Positions 22,264-33,688 are shown, counted from the stretch's first letter. The stretch: 64,000 bases of DNA from Callorhinus ursinus (GCF_003265705.1 NW_020312867.1:9771228-9835227), one strand, 5' to 3'. Notes: a model not told the origin generated them from the letters alone. A program made the numbers and translations.

Positions 22264-22455
22264 TATTTTTTAAAGATTTTATTTATTTGACAGAGGGAGA
22301 CACAGCAAGAGAGGGAACACAAGCGGGGGAGTGGGGGAGGGAGAAGCAGGCTCCCCGCGGAGCAGGGAGCCCGATGTGGGGCTCCCTCCGAGGACCCTGG
22401 GGTCATGACCTGAGCTGAAGGCAACCCCTTAACGACTGAGCCACCCAGGCGCCCC
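22264..22455 (-). repeat. Can-SINE in LINE-1
   Basis: Flanked by CTATTGATATTTTTAT and CTATTGGTATTTTTAT. Confidence 0.95.
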
Positions 22456-22612
22456 CTATTGGTATTTTTATAGGGATTGCATTAAATCTGTAGACTGCTT
22501 TGGGGAGTATGGACATTTTAACAATATATGTTCTTCCAATCCATGAACATGGAATAGCCTTTCATTTGTTTGTGTCGTCTTCACTTTCTCTTATCAGTGT
22601 TTTATCATATAG

Positions 22613-22955
22613 TGCATGTTCCCACCACGTTGGTCCAGCCCACTGTCATCCCTCGCGGGGATTGCTCCAGGAGCCTCCTCACTCTCACCTTTGCCCTGCA
22701 GTCTTTTCACAATAGCCAACGTTGTCCTATAACAGGTAAATCCAATCACGTCACTCCTCTATGCAGAGCCCTCCTGGGTCCCCATTTCATTTGGCCCTAT
22801 GTGACCCCGTCCCACATTACCGTTCTGACCCCAGGACTTTGGTCACTCTGCTTCCTCCCCTCTGGCTTCCTTGCTGCTCCTTGAACATGCCACACATATT
22901 TCTGGCTCATGACCTGTGCGCTTGCGATTTCCTCTGTCTAGAATACTCCCCTTCC
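22613..22955. other. Unassigned sequence
   Basis: Pyrimidine-rich text with no gene recognised. It may be an old MIR- or LTR-type repeat, not shown. Confidence 0.35.
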
Positions 22956-23053
22956 ATGACAGGCAGAATTCTAAAACGACCCCTGTGATTCTTACTCCTG
23001 GTAGCCACACCTTTGTGGAATTTCCGGTTGCATATGGATAGGACATGTAACTA

Positions 23054-23260
23054 TTTTTTTTTAAAGTTATTATTTATTTATTTTAGAGAGAGAGTGTGTG
23101 TGTGCATGAGAGCAGGGGGAGAGGCAGAGAGAGAATTCCAAGCAGACTCCGAGCTGAGTGTGGAACCTGACACGGGGCTTGAGTCGATGACCCATGAGAT
23201 CATGACCTGGGCTGAAATCAAGAGTCAGATGCTCAACCGACTGAGCCACCCAGGAGCCCC
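23054..23260 (-). repeat. Can-SINE, antisense
   Basis: Flanked by AGGACATGTAACT on both sides; (GT)n within. Confidence 0.95.
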
Positions 23261-23394
23261 AAGGACATGTAACTTCCTTCTAATCAATAGAAGATTATGG
23301 TGAAAATGATGTGGTATCATTCCCATGATTATACTATATTATAAGGTAAAGGTGAAGGGATTGCAGATGTACTCAAGGCCCTAATTATCCAAAT

Positions 23395-23510
23395 TAACCA
23401 GTTTCACTTTGAGTTAAAAGACTGGTGGATATTTCACTATGTTGTACACCTGAAACTAATGTAACATTGTGTGTCAACTGTACTCAAATAAAGATATTTC
23501 AAAAAAAGAA
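23395..23510 (+). mobile_element. LINE-1 3' end fragment, sense
   Basis: TGTTGTACACCTGAAACTAATGTAACATTGTGTGTCAACTGTACTCAAATAAA plus A-rich tail, typical of carnivore LINE-1 3' UTR. Confidence 0.85.
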
Positions 23511-23880
23511 GAAAGAAAAAGAACAATAACAAAAATGTCAGTCATGGTGGGCCTGGCCTAATCAGGTGACGCCTTTAAAAGAGGCTTCCCCATGCTCAGA
23601 GACTTGAAGTACCAAAGAGTCTCTCTCCCTCTGGTGCTGGCCTTGAAGAAGCAAGCCATGAGTTCTACAGCTGCAAGGAACTGAATTCTGCCAACAATCT
23701 CCCAGGCTCCAGGATGGAATGTAGTCTGGCTGATATCTGGACCTGACCTGCTGTGAGACCCTGAGCAGAGGACCCAGCTGAGCCGTGCCCAGACCCACAG
23801 AAACTGTGGGGTAACAAGTGGGTGCTGTTTTAAGCTGCCCAACTTGTGATTTGTTATGTAGCACTAGAAAACAAATCCAC

Positions 23881-24955
23881 CTTTCAGATATCTACCTGGC
23901 TTGTTTCCTTAGGTCCTTTAAGCATTGCCATCACCCTCACAAGAGGCCTGCACTGAGCCCCCTGAGAAAAACTACAACATGCTCCCCCTTTCCTCCATTG
24001 CACTGACTACCTCCTAACCTACTGAGATATGTTTATTGTTTGAGGCCTCCCCCACTCTACTAAAATACAAGCCCCCGAGAGCAGGGATTTTTGTCTGGTT
24101 CACTGATCTTGCAAACATCTGTCCTGGGACCCCATGCATCTTCAGATGAAGAGTCCTTGAACAGCTGATGGAGTGCCAGCCCTGGGGGGCCATTATGCTA
24201 TGGTAATTTATGTGCATCTGTTAACTTGGGTGAGGTCAGTGTGCCCCAAGGACAGGCAGGAGGCCTTTCTGGGGCTGCCTCTAGGATCAAGCCCTTGGCC
24301 TTCTAGCCCGACAATGCCAATGAGCTGATCTGGGTGAGAAACAAGATGAGCTGCTGACGGGGAATCAGGTCAGCCTGACCAGCTCCTCAGTGCCGGGCAG
24401 CTCACATGAGTGGCTCAGGGTCAGCCGGGCCCTGTGACCTGTCCAGCCCCAGTGGCCGCAGCACCCTCTTTGAGGAGGGTCAACAAGAGTGCCACAGTGG
24501 CTGGGGCCAGCCCAGTCAGTCTCCTCTTCCCCAAGGGTGACAGCTAGGGACGGGCCCTGCTGAGTCTGTTCCTTCTGACATTGGCCTCCTTTCTTCTGTG
24601 CTATCACAAGATGGGCTCCCCCCGGGGAGCACTCGGAGGTGGAGTTTAACCTGCAGGAGGTTTATTACCAAGGGCCCTGGGGACCCACAACTGTGAGAGC
24701 GAAGGGGCAGGACCAGGATTAGGTGGAGGGAGAACTTCCATGCGGGCCTCAGTTGGCCCTATGGGGAGTTCAGAGCTGAAATAGTCCTTCATAGTTGCCC
24801 ACCATGGGGCCAGAACAGGTATTGGGTGTGAGCCACCAGGGAAGGGTGTGACCTTGGGCTAGGCCACTCTCTGAAGCTGAGGCAGGCCCTGGGTGGGCTG
24901 CCAGCCAGAGTTTATCGGCTGAGCACACTACCAGCTTCTGGGGGCAAGTCCCTTC
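23881..24955. other. Intergenic unique sequence
   Basis: No exon, RNA gene or repeat recognised with confidence. Confidence 0.4.
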
Positions 24956-24957
24956 CT

Positions 24958-25083
24958 TTTTTTTCCCTAAGATTGATTGATTGATTGATGTAATCTCTAC
25001 ACCCAGTGTGAGGCTCAAACTCACAACCCTGAGATCATGACCTGAGCAGAAACCAAGAGTGGGACTGAGCCACTGGCATGTCC
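24958..25083 (-). repeat. Old tRNA-derived SINE, antisense
   Basis: (GATT)n start, then GTAATCTCTACACCCAGTGTGAGGCTC. Confidence 0.85.
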
Positions 25084-25205
25084 CTTCTTGAAGGACGATT
25101 GGTGCTGAGCATCTCCCTGTTCGTGACATTGACCAACATCCCCTCCACTGAGGCACTCTTTCTTTTATTTGTAATTATTTTCATTTTAAGATATATTATA
25201 AATGT

Positions 25206-25405
25206 GGGGCCCCTGGGTTGCTCAGTCGGTTAAGCGTCTGCCTTCTGCTCAGTTCAGGATCTCACGGTCCTGGGATCGAGCCCCTGCACTGGGCTACTTG
25301 CTCAGCGGGAAGTCTGTTTCTCACTCTCCCTCTGCCCCGCCCCCATCCTGGCTCCTGCTCCCGCTCTCGCTCTCTCTCAAATAAAGAAATAAAATATTTT
25401 TTAAA
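25206..25405 (+). repeat. Can-SINE, sense
   Basis: Head GGGGCCCCTGGGTTGCTCAG. Confidence 0.93.
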
Positions 25406-25454
25406 AGATATATTAAAAATGCAAAAAAAAGCATTCTTTAAAATCCATAAAGTT

Positions 25455-25574
25455 GGGGCACCTGGGTGGTTCAGATAGTTAAGCGTCTGCCTTCGGCTCC
25501 GGTCATGATCCCAGGGTCCTGGGATCCGGTCCCGCATCGGGCTCCCTGCTCCTTGGAGCCTGCTTCTCCCTCTG

Positions 25575-25608
<34 letters not shown>

Positions 25609-25636
25609 GAATAAATAAATAAAATCTTTAAAAAAA
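25455..25636 (+). repeat. Can-SINE, sense
   Basis: Flanked by AAAATCCATAAAGT on both sides. Confidence 0.95.
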
Positions 25637-25757
25637 TCCATAAAGTAAAAGACATAAGATTACAAAAGAAACCAAGTGTATTTATATTCAGGTATCAAAA
25701 TGTTAAAACAAATACGTGATATAGTCACAAATATTCTTCTTTAAAGCATTAGGTATT

Positions 25758-25951
25758 GGGGCGCCTGCGCGGTTCAGTCGGTTAAGCGACTGCCTTCGGC
25801 TCAGGTCATGATCTCAGGGTCCTTGGATCCAGCCCATATCGGGCTCCCTGCTCAGCGGGGAACCTGCTTCTCCCTCCCCCTCTGCCTACCACTCCCTCTG
25901 CTTGTGTTCTCTCTCTCCCCCTCTCAGAAATAAATAAATAAAATCTTTAAA
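25758..25951 (+). repeat. Can-SINE, sense
   Basis: Head GGGGCGCCTGCGCGGTTCAG, about 0.9 kb upstream of OXT. Confidence 0.94.
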
Positions 25952-26484
25952 CGACGTTTAGAGACATTTGGAATAGCTGTAACATGATAGGAGAATATCT
26001 GTCATTTTGATGTATGACAAAGCCACACGGGTTGCAAATTCCACTGTGGGTAATTGGCCACCTCACAGTCAAAGCGAAGGCTAAATTTCAGTTACAAGTT
26101 AGAGAAAATAAAGATCTTTCTCTGTACAAGGTCCAGGTGCAGGGATGTGGGTGTGGGGGTGAGGGTGGAAGGTGGGTTCCAGGAAATTTGGGTTCAGGCA
26201 GGGGAGACCTCCCTCACAAGAGAGACCAGGCTGCAGCGCAACCAGCCAAGAGGCACATGGGGAGTCTTGCCCCGCCTGGCCTGGCCTGGGGGAGGGGGCG
26301 TCCAAGTGTCTGCCGTGTAACCCCTCCCCCACATACTGGGAGTCCAGCTACATAGTCCTTGGTTGGGCCGCAGACCCCCAGACTCCCTGTCCCACCCCAG
26401 GGGGGCCCAGGCCACCGCCCAGGCCACCCGCCCCCGCACAGCCTCGCCTTCTGCCTCCCCTGCCCCCAGTCCGCCAGCCGATGC

Positions 26485-26626
26485 GGTGACGGTGACCCGG
26501 CCAGGCCCTTGCAAATGAGGGGGGCGCGCCGGGCGCCCAGGGCCTGACCCGCAGCGACCTGCTGTGACCAGTCATGCGGCGGGCCTCTTAGACAGTGCTC
26601 CGCCCGCGCGGCCCCGGCCATAAAAG
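26485..26626 (+). promoter_or_regulatory. OXT: OXT proximal promoter: hormone response element and TATA box
   Basis: GGTGACGGTGACCC at 26485-26498 matches the composite nuclear-receptor element known about 160 bases before the OXT start in mammals (bound by COUP-TF and related receptors). CATAAAAGG at 26619-26627 is the TATA box. Transcription should start near 26648. Confidence 0.8.
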
Positions 26627-26676
26627 GGCCGGTCAGGGAGCCGCAGCCGCCGCCCCCGACCCAGCGCGCTCGCACC

Positions 26677-27270
26677 ATGGCCGGCCCCGGCCTCGCCTGC
26701 TGCCTGCTGGGCCTCCTGGCGCTTACCTCCGCCTGCTACATCCAGAACTGCCCCCTGGGCGGCAAGAGGGCCGCGCTGGACCTCGACGTGCGCCAGGTAA
26801 GCCCGGGCCGCGGCTCGCAGCCCCTGCCCGCCCCGCGGGTCCCGGGGACTCTAGTGGACGTGCGCCCCCCTCCGCGACCGCGGCCCCCGGCCTCGCTCGG
26901 CCCGCGCTCACCCCCCGCCCTCCCGCCAGTGTCTCCCCTGCGGCCCCGGGGGCAAAGGGCGCTGCTTCGGGCCCAGCATCTGCTGCGGCGACGAGCTGGG
27001 CTGCTTCGTGGGCACCGCCGAGGCGCTGCGCTGCCAGGAGGAGAACTACCTGCCGTCGCCCTGCCAGTCGGGCCACCAGCCGTGCGGGAGCGGGGGCCGC
27101 TGCGCCGCCGCCGGCATCTGCTGCAGCCCGGGTGAGCCGGGGGCCGGGGGCCGGGGACAGGGCCGGGGCCGGGAGCCGGCGGGGCGGGCGCTGACCCGGC
27201 GTCTCTCCTTGCAGACGGCTGCCGCGCCGAGCCCGCCTGCGACCCCGAGGCTGCCTTCTCCCAGCGCTGA
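26677..27270 (+). CDS. OXT: OXT, oxytocin-neurophysin I precursor
   Basis: Secreted precursor of oxytocin, made in hypothalamic magnocellular neurons. Exons 26677-26796, 26930-27131 and 27215-27270 join to 378 bases and 125 residues, the human length. Residues 1-19 are the signal peptide, 20-28 the hormone CYIQNCPLG, then the amidation and cleavage site GKR. Neurophysin I follows, with all its paired cysteines visible, and ends in FSQR. The hormone is encoded entirely in exon 1, and exon 2 (202 bases) holds the conserved neurophysin core. Exon 2 and its flanks are almost identical to AVP exon 2 in this window. Poly(A) signals overlap at 27316-27326. Intact in every respect. Confidence 0.98.
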
Positions 27271-27315
27271 GCCGGATGGCCCCGACGGTGGCGCAGCCAC
27301 CCCCAGAAATAATGA

Positions 27316-27326
27316 AATAAAATAAA
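27316..27326 (+). terminator. OXT: OXT poly(A) signals
   Basis: Two overlapping AATAAA hexamers, 46 bases after the stop codon. Confidence 0.85.
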
Positions 27327-27330
27327 GCAG

Positions 27331-28490
27331 AGTTTTTCCCCTCCAACTCGACTGGCGTCTTGGTGTCAGAAATGGGAGGGAAGGCGCTGGGGGAGCCCCG
27401 ACGGTCGCGCCCGGCGGGGCCCGCGTCTCTGGCTCTGGGCGATTCAGAGACCGAGCGCCGTGTGTCTGAGCGCGCCGTTCGTGCCGCCGCAATCCCGCAG
27501 CGGGTGGCGAGGGAGGGAGAGGGTAACGGACGCCAGCTTCCCGCTCCAAAGAGAGCTGGGAACCTACAGCGGGTGGACTTAAGAAGAACTTGCAAAGAAC
27601 CCAAAGGATAGGGCGGGGTGGGCCTGAGAGGGACGCAGACGAAGAGGGGGCAGGCCAGTGGCGGGTGAATGACTTCCCTACATCTGGAAGGAGGCTTGAG
27701 CCCCATCTGAGGGCTCGCTTTGGGGCCCCGGAGGCTGAAGGGCCTTCACGTTTCCAAGGAGCGACACTCCGGGCCACCGGGGCTCAGAAGAGGGGGCCAG
27801 GCCGCCGGGCACCCAGCTGGCCTGCTCCTGCCTCTGCAGTAAAGGAACTTGGCAGTGCTGGGGACCCTGCAGGACAGGGGGTCCGGAGAGCCCACCGCTA
27901 CAGAAATGACCTCAAAACGCAAAAGCCGCCCACAAACAGAATCCTCAACCTATTTCTCATCTGTTCCTGGACCAAAAACCCTCTTGGGAATCAAGAGAGC
28001 CTATTTCATCTTCCCCCGAGCATGCTGTCATTCACTTACGCATGCCACTGGGCAAGCAGTTTCAGAAGGTCCGTGGCCACACTCCCACGCCAAGTAAAAC
28101 AGGAACAGATCACTCTCTGTTAGGGAGAGAAAAGGTAATTTCTACGGCTTCCTCTCACACTGGAGGACGCAGAGCAGTATGTGGAGAGAGAAAAACTATG
28201 CTGAAGAGGACTGTAAGATTTTCTTTATATAAATTACAGAAACAGGCAAAACTAAGCTATGGTGCTGGAAGTCTTGTGTCGCGGGGGGGTGACTGAAGGG
28301 GGTCCAAGGGCAGCTCTGGGTACTTGGTCATATTCTGTTTCCTGGCCTTCGAGCTGGTGAAACAGGCGTGTTCATTTTCAGAAAACAACACAGCGTGCAC
28401 GTGATTTGTTGTCTTTTATATGTATATTATATGTGAATAAAAGGTTTTAAAAATGAAAAAAGATCATTACTGCTAAGATGTACGAAGGGA
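27331..28490. other. OXT 3' flank, unique sequence
   Basis: GC-rich near the gene and unique afterwards. In rodents the OXT-AVP intergenic region carries neuron-type enhancers, so this is a candidate regulatory zone. I see no motif that proves it. Confidence 0.4.
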
Positions 28491-28509
28491 ATAGAGATGA
28501 GGCTTTTGG

Positions 28510-28639
28510 GTTTTTTTAAGTGCTTATCGTTTTATTTATTTATTTTTTTAAGTAATCTCTACATCCAGTGTGGGACTCCAACTCATGACCCTGAGATCAA
28601 GAGTTGCATGCTCCACGGACTGAGTCAGCCAGGCATCCC
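28510..28639 (-). repeat. Old tRNA-derived SINE, antisense
   Basis: Flanked by GAGATGAGGCTTTTG on both sides; GTAATCTCTACATCCAGTGTG body. Confidence 0.93.
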
Positions 28640-28699
28640 TGAGATGAGGCTTTTGAAGAAAACCCCAGTGGCCAATAGCAACCTGGACTATAGTTCCTT

Positions 28700-28900
28700 T
28701 TTTTTTCTTTGCTTTTTTTCTTGCTTTTAATTTATTGATTTGTTTTGTTTTAGATTTCACATATAAGTGAAACCATACAATGTTTGTCTTTTTCTGTCTG
28801 ACTTCTTTCCCTTCACCTAACACCCTCTAGGTCCATCCATGTTGTCACAAATGGCAAGATCTCGCCCTTTTTCATGGCTGAGTAATAGTCCACTGTATAG
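28700..28900 (-). mobile_element. LINE-1 fragment, antisense
   Basis: CACATATAAGTGAAACCATACAATGTTTGTC and TCCATCCATGTTGTCACAAATGGCAAGAT, the antisense LINE-1 3' region. Confidence 0.9.
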
Positions 28901-29546
28901 ACTGTGGTTCTGGCTGAGACTGTGAGAGCAGCCCCTCCTTCAACCCCGCATCTGAGGGGGATTAGTCACCCAAAGGGACACGAGATGACTCAAAGCGGAG
29001 TCCTGTTCAAACCAACTATGGTGAAGTGTGTGAGGCACATCAATGAGTATTTGAGGTTTGTCACAGAGTTCTATGTCCCTCAGAAACCACACAGCCGGGG
29101 ACGACTGCAGTAGAGGTGACCATGCTCCTCAATGACAGACGTGTCGTGATGGGTCTGTGCTTTTCCAAGCTGGAACGTCCACCCTCCGCCTTAGCAGGAA
29201 GTCTGGGATCTCCCCCTGGTATCTCTTTCTCTCCCCTGAGTGTCTTGGGGTGCCAGCCCAGCTGTTCCCCCCCGAGGAGCGAGTTCAGGTCCCCTCACCC
29301 ACTCAGGCACCCACTTCGCTGTTCCACTCTTTCCCTAGAATCCAAAGGTGACAGTATTTTCCGGCCCCAAAACACAGGGTCGGATTGACACGGCTTTTCC
29401 CGGGTATGTCCCAGAGGTGGCATCAAGCTGGGTCCAGTGGCCAGACTGGTGCAGCAGCAAGCTTGCTGTCATTCTTCCTTCTCCTTGCTTGCTGAGTCCC
29501 ACGGCTTTTGGTCTTTGTTGGAATGACTCCTTCAAACCTCCAAAGT
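28901..29546. other. Unique sequence between OXT and AVP
   Basis: No gene or repeat recognised. Confidence 0.4.
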
Positions 29547-29747
29547 GGGGGCACCTGGGTGGCTCAGTGGTTAAGCATCTGCCTTTGGCTCAGGTCATGA
29601 TCCCAGGGTCTTGGGATCCCAGGCCCCCCCATCGGGCTCCCTGCTCAGCGGGGAGTCTGCTTCTCCCTCTCCCACTCCCCTTGCTTGTGTTCCCTCTCTC
29701 GCTGTCTCTGTCAAATAAATAAATAAAATCTTAAAAAAAAAAAAAAA
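29547..29747 (+). repeat. Can-SINE, sense
   Basis: Flanked by CCTCCAAAG on both sides. Confidence 0.94.
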
Positions 29748-29749
29748 CC

Positions 29750-30138
29750 CTCCAAAGCGCTTGAGGGTTTGTCCAGGGTGGTGGTTCCCAGCTCCCACTT
29801 TGCATAGCTTTGTTCTTTGTCCTTCTACTACCTGGAAATGAAATTCCTAGAGAATATGCCCACCTACACTCAAAAAACATATTATTAGTCTGAGCAGTAA
29901 GATAGAGAAAAGGAAAGTAATTTAGTACAAAATATTACTTTAAATGTGACTAAATAGGCAAGCCTATGCTAGGTGACACGCGCACAATACAGTTGTCTGA
30001 TAATTACATCTACTTAGAGCAAATATAATAAAAAGAGATTGGAACCCATTCCCTACAAGAAGTTCAGGAAAATAAAAAGGTAAGAAAATAAAAATTAAAA
30101 AAGGTAGAAGGGCAACGAGGATCAATACTCTCTTTTGT
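29750..30138. other. AT-rich unassigned sequence
   Basis: No gene recognised; possibly diverged LINE. Confidence 0.3.
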
Positions 30139-30243
30139 GGGGCACCTGGCTGGCTCAGTCGGTGGAGCGTGAGAATCTTGACCTTGGGGTCATGCGTTCA
30201 AGCAGCACGTTGGGAGTTGGGAGTAGAGCTTACTTAAAAAAAA
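30139..30243 (+). repeat. Old tRNA-derived SINE, sense
   Basis: GGGGCACCTGGCTGGCTCAGTCGG head, ends TTACTTAAAAAAAA. Confidence 0.87.
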
Positions 30244-30253
30244 GTTCTCTTCT

Positions 30254-30429
30254 GGGGCACTTGGGTGGCTCAGTCTGTTAAGCATCTGCCTTCTGCTCAG
30301 GTCATGATCCCAGGGTCCTGGGATCGAGTCCCGCATCCGCATCAGGCTTCCTGCTCAGGGGGGAGTCTGCTTCTCCCTCTCCCCCTGCCACTTCCCCTGC
30401 TTGTGCTCTCTCTCATCTTTTTTAAAAAA
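30254..30429 (+). repeat. Can-SINE, sense
   Basis: Inserted beside the previous SINE; TCTCTTTTGTG-like flanks. Confidence 0.93.
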
Positions 30430-30878
30430 TTCTCTTTTGTGCCTGAAGAAAGACTCAGATATCAATGAATTGCAAAGAGTACACTCACAGAACACTTACG
30501 GAAATTTGAATAGTGCCTGAATACTTCATGATACTAATATATTGTTGAGATTTGGTTTGCAGCTTGTGTGTGTGTGATAACAGTCTGTGGTCATGTTTTT
30601 TAAATTATTATATTATCATATTATCATATACAGTTATTAATATATTACTATAGTATTAAAATTAATTTTTATTTTAATTCCAGTATAGTTAGCATACAGT
30701 TAGTATGTTAACATATTAGTTTCAGGTGTACAAAAGAGTGATTCAGCACTTCCATACACCCCCAGTGCTCATCAACAAGTGCTCTCCTTAATCCCCATCA
30801 CCTGTTTCACCCATCCCCCACCCACCTCCGCTCTGGTTACCATCTGTTTGTTCTCTATACTTAAGAGTCTATTCCTTG

Positions 30879-31060
30879 GGGCCCCTGGGTGGCTCAGTCA
30901 GTTAAGCATCTGCCTTCAGCTCAGGTCATGATCCTGGGGCCCTGGGATCGAGTCCCGCATCGGGCCCGCTGCTCAGCAGGGGATCTGCTTTTTCCCCCGC
31001 TCCCCCTGCTCCTGCTCTCTTTCTCTCTCAAATAAATAAATAAAATCTTTTTTTAAAAAA
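30879..31060 (+). repeat. Can-SINE in LINE-1
   Basis: Flanked by AAGAGTCTATTCCTTGG on both sides. Confidence 0.96.
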
Positions 31061-31164
31061 AGAGTCTATTCCTTGGTTTGTCTCTTTTTGTTTCCTTTGT
31101 TTTGTTTCTTAAACTCGACATATGAGTGAAATCTTATGGTATTTGTCTTTCTCTGATTTCTTTC

Positions 31165-31362
31165 TTTTTTTTTTTTTAAAGATTTTATTTATTTATTTGA
31201 GAGAGAGAATGAGAGACAGAGAGCACGAGAGGGAAGAGGGTCAGAGGGAGAAGCAGACTCCCTGCTGAGCAGGGAGCCCGATGCGGGACTCGATCCCGGG
31301 ACTCCAGGATCATGACCTGAGCCGAAGGCAGTCGCTTAACCAACTGAGCCACCCAGGCGCCC
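31165..31362 (-). repeat. Can-SINE in LINE-1
   Basis: Flanked by TCTCTGATTT on both sides. Confidence 0.94.
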
Positions 31363-31560
31363 TCTCTGATTTATTTCGTTTAGCATTATACTCTCTAGCT
31401 CCATCCATGTTGTGGCAAATGGCAAGATTTCATTCTTTTTTATGCCTGAATAATATTCCATCGTATATACACACCACATCTTCTTTGTCCGTTCATCAAT
31501 AGGTGGACATTTGGGCTGCTTCCACAGTTTGGCTATTGTAAATAATGCTGCTTTGTGTGG

Positions 31561-31938
31561 TCATGTTTTTAAGAAGAAATCTTCTGAGATACACACTGGA
31601 ATGTTTACAGCTGAAATGGTTATGACAGCTGGGATTGGTGTCAAGATAATTCGGGGGTGGGAGGAGAGGGTGGGGTAGAGGTGAAACAGTCAACCATGTT
31701 GTTGATAATCACTGACGGTAAGGGGGTGTGGACCTGAGGAACTTTTGTTCTGTTGGGTCTACTTTTTCATATATTTGAAATTTCTCGTAACAAAAGCTAC
31801 AAAACAGAAAGATTGTGGTAAAGGTAAATGCTTTGATATGAAAAGATGCCCCAAATTTACTTTGTTAAGAATGATGTAAATTAGGACATATGGATTATGT
31901 AAATAATACTAATTTGTAAAACAACAGCTGTGTGAAGC
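31561..31938. other. AT-rich unassigned sequence
   Basis: Contains TTTTTCATATATTTGAAATTTCTCGTAACAAAA, which looks like an old LINE 3' end. No gene recognised. Confidence 0.35.
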
Positions 31939-31941
31939 TTT

Positions 31942-32128
31942 TTTTTTTTTTAAGATTTTATTTATTTATTTATTTGACAGAGAGAGAGCAGAAGCAGGGG
32001 GAGCGGGAGAGGGAGAAGCAGGCTCCCTGCTGAACAGGGAGCCTGATGCGGGGCTTGATTCCAGGATCCTGGGATCATGACCTGAGCCGAAGGCAGACGT
32101 TTAACCAACTGAGCCACCCAGGTGCCCC
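31942..32128 (-). repeat. Can-SINE, antisense
   Basis: Flanked by CTGTGTGAAGCTTT on both sides. Confidence 0.95.
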
Positions 32129-32174
32129 TGTGTGAAGCTTTAGGACAAAGTGTTCCAGTCTGAAAGCAATAATT

Positions 32175-32275
32175 GTTGTTTTTAATGTAAACTCTAAGCC
32201 CAACATGGGGCTTGAACTCACGTCCCGGAGATTGAGAGTCACATGCTCCACCAACTGAGCCAGCCAGACCGCCCC
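32175..32275 (-). repeat. Old tRNA-derived SINE, antisense
   Basis: CCAGTCTGAAA before and after; CAGCCAGACCGCCCC end. Confidence 0.88.
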
Positions 32276-32391
32276 AGTCTGAAAACTATCAACATCAACT
32301 TCATCACTGAACATGTATCACTACGACTGATTTTTCTGTCATACTGTATTAGCGAGGACCTCCAGTACAATTTGGAAGGGCAGCAATTTCA

Positions 32392-32596
32392 TTTTTTTTT
32401 TTTAAAGATTTTATTTATTTATTTGAGAGAGCGAGAATGAGAGAGAGAGAGAGAGCACATGAGAGGGGGGAGGGTCAGAGGGAGAAGCAGACTCCCTGCT
32501 TAGCAGGGAGTCCGATGTGGGACTCGATCCCGGGACTCCAGGATCACGACCCGAGCCGAAGGCAGCTGCCCAACCAACTGAGCCACCCAGGCGCCC
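32392..32596 (-). repeat. Can-SINE, antisense
   Basis: Flanked by GCAATTTCA on both sides. Confidence 0.95.
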
Positions 32597-32644
32597 TGCA
32601 ATTTCAGTTTTCTTAAAAAATAATAATAAAATAAATTTTTAAAA

Positions 32645-32965
32645 GTTGAGTTGTTTTCTTAGTATGGAGTTTTGAGAGGCCTTTATGCATTCTGGATATC
32701 AATCCTTGATAAACTTTGTGAGTTGTAAATCTTTACTTCCTGTCCATGGTTTGTTTCTTCATTCTTTTAAAGAGCAGAAGCTCTTAATTTTGGTGAATTC
32801 CAAACGTATCAAATTTCTTCTTTTATGGATTCTCCTTTTGGTGTCAGAGCTAAGAAATCTTTGCAAAACTCAAGGTCATAAATGATTTCTCCCACAGTTT
32901 CTTCAAGATGCTTTAGAGTTTTAGGTTTTACATTTAGGCATATGATCCATTTTTATTCAAACCAG
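32645..32965 (-). mobile_element. LINE-1 ORF2 fragment, antisense
   Basis: Reads GCATTCTGGATATCAATCCTTGATAAACTTTG and TTTAGGCATATGATCCATTTT, typical antisense LINE-1 text. Confidence 0.85.
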
Positions 32966-33651
32966 CTGCCTCTTTCCACCTCCCTGTGTCCTGAAGGGTT
33001 ACTAAGTTCCTCTTAGGTCTGGTCCTGCCCTGGTCCTACTAAGACCTGGGGACTGGCCCCAGGTGGGCCACACCAGGGCAGAGGCAGGAGGTCATGGCAG
33101 GGATAGAGGCCCACAGGGCTCCTGTTCTCCCTCTCCCCTTAATCACTCTGGGCACTGAATCAGGTCAGGGGTGACAGCAAACGGAACTCTAAGACCAGGA
33201 AAGAGCCTGACCTTGGCTTAGCACCAGGACCCTGGCCACGCCTGACGGAGGCTGAGTCATGACACTCTGCCCTAAGGCAGGGTGTTGGCATCAGGGCTCA
33301 GAGTGACTTCTCTGCCTGCCCTCCCTCCTGGCCTCCAAGTCAGTGGAGGATTCTGGTGAAGATGCAACGTCTTGTCCCAAGGCCTGGAGCAAGAAAGCCC
33401 AAGCACAGGATGCTGAGAACAGAGGGGGCAGAGAGAGAGGAAGGGAAGGATGTAATGGGACAAGGAGGGAAGCAAAAGAGGGCCAAGGAGCCGGGGGGTG
33501 GGGGAAGGGAGGGGAGTGAGGCTCAAAGGGATAAAGGAATAGAGGAGACAAAGAAGGACATAGGGACACAGAAGAGCAGCGGCCAAATGCCAGTGGATGT
33601 CGGCCCTGAGGCTGCGTGTGTCAAAGGGTCGAAGGTCCTAATGTGAGTGTG

Positions 33652-33652
<1 letters not shown>

Positions 33653-33684
<32 letters not shown>
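33653..33684. repeat. (GT)n microsatellite
   Basis: About 14 GT units, then GCGCGCCC. Confidence 0.95.

Positions 33685-33688
<4 letters not shown>

Larger units (their letters stand above)
20072..22612 (-). mobile_element. LINE-1, antisense, 3' part, broken by four SINEs
   Basis: The minus strand carries the 3' UTR and the end of ORF2. Blocks similar to the C-terminal ORF2 protein can be read at 20413-20941 and 21142-21703, with frame breaks and stops. SINEs interrupt at about 20192, 21291, 21747 and 22264. With these removed about 1.8 kb of LINE remains. The 5' end is truncated near 22612. It is a dead 5'-truncated copy. Confidence 0.92.
22960..23880 (+). mobile_element. Old mammalian LTR-type repeat (MaLR-like), interrupted
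   Basis: Phrases such as GGCCTAATCAGGTGACGCCTTTAAAAGAGG, CAAGGAACTGAATTCTGCCAAC, GAGACCCTGAGCAGAGGACCCAGC and CCCACAGAAACTGTGG are shared by an old family of solo LTR-like repeats. A SINE (23054-23260) and a LINE-1 tail-like piece (about 23395-23510) lie inside. Family not assigned with certainty. Confidence 0.6.
30665..31560 (-). mobile_element. LINE-1 3' part, antisense, broken by two SINEs
   Basis: Starts with ATTCCAGTATAGTTAGCATACAG, as the element at 20.08 kb does. The same order of LINE text continues either side of SINEs at 30879 and 31165. Confidence 0.92.

Noticed and set aside
26723..27706. A 327-codon open frame antisense to OXT
   Set aside because: Shadow of the GC-rich OXT gene; no domain and no codon pattern of its own.
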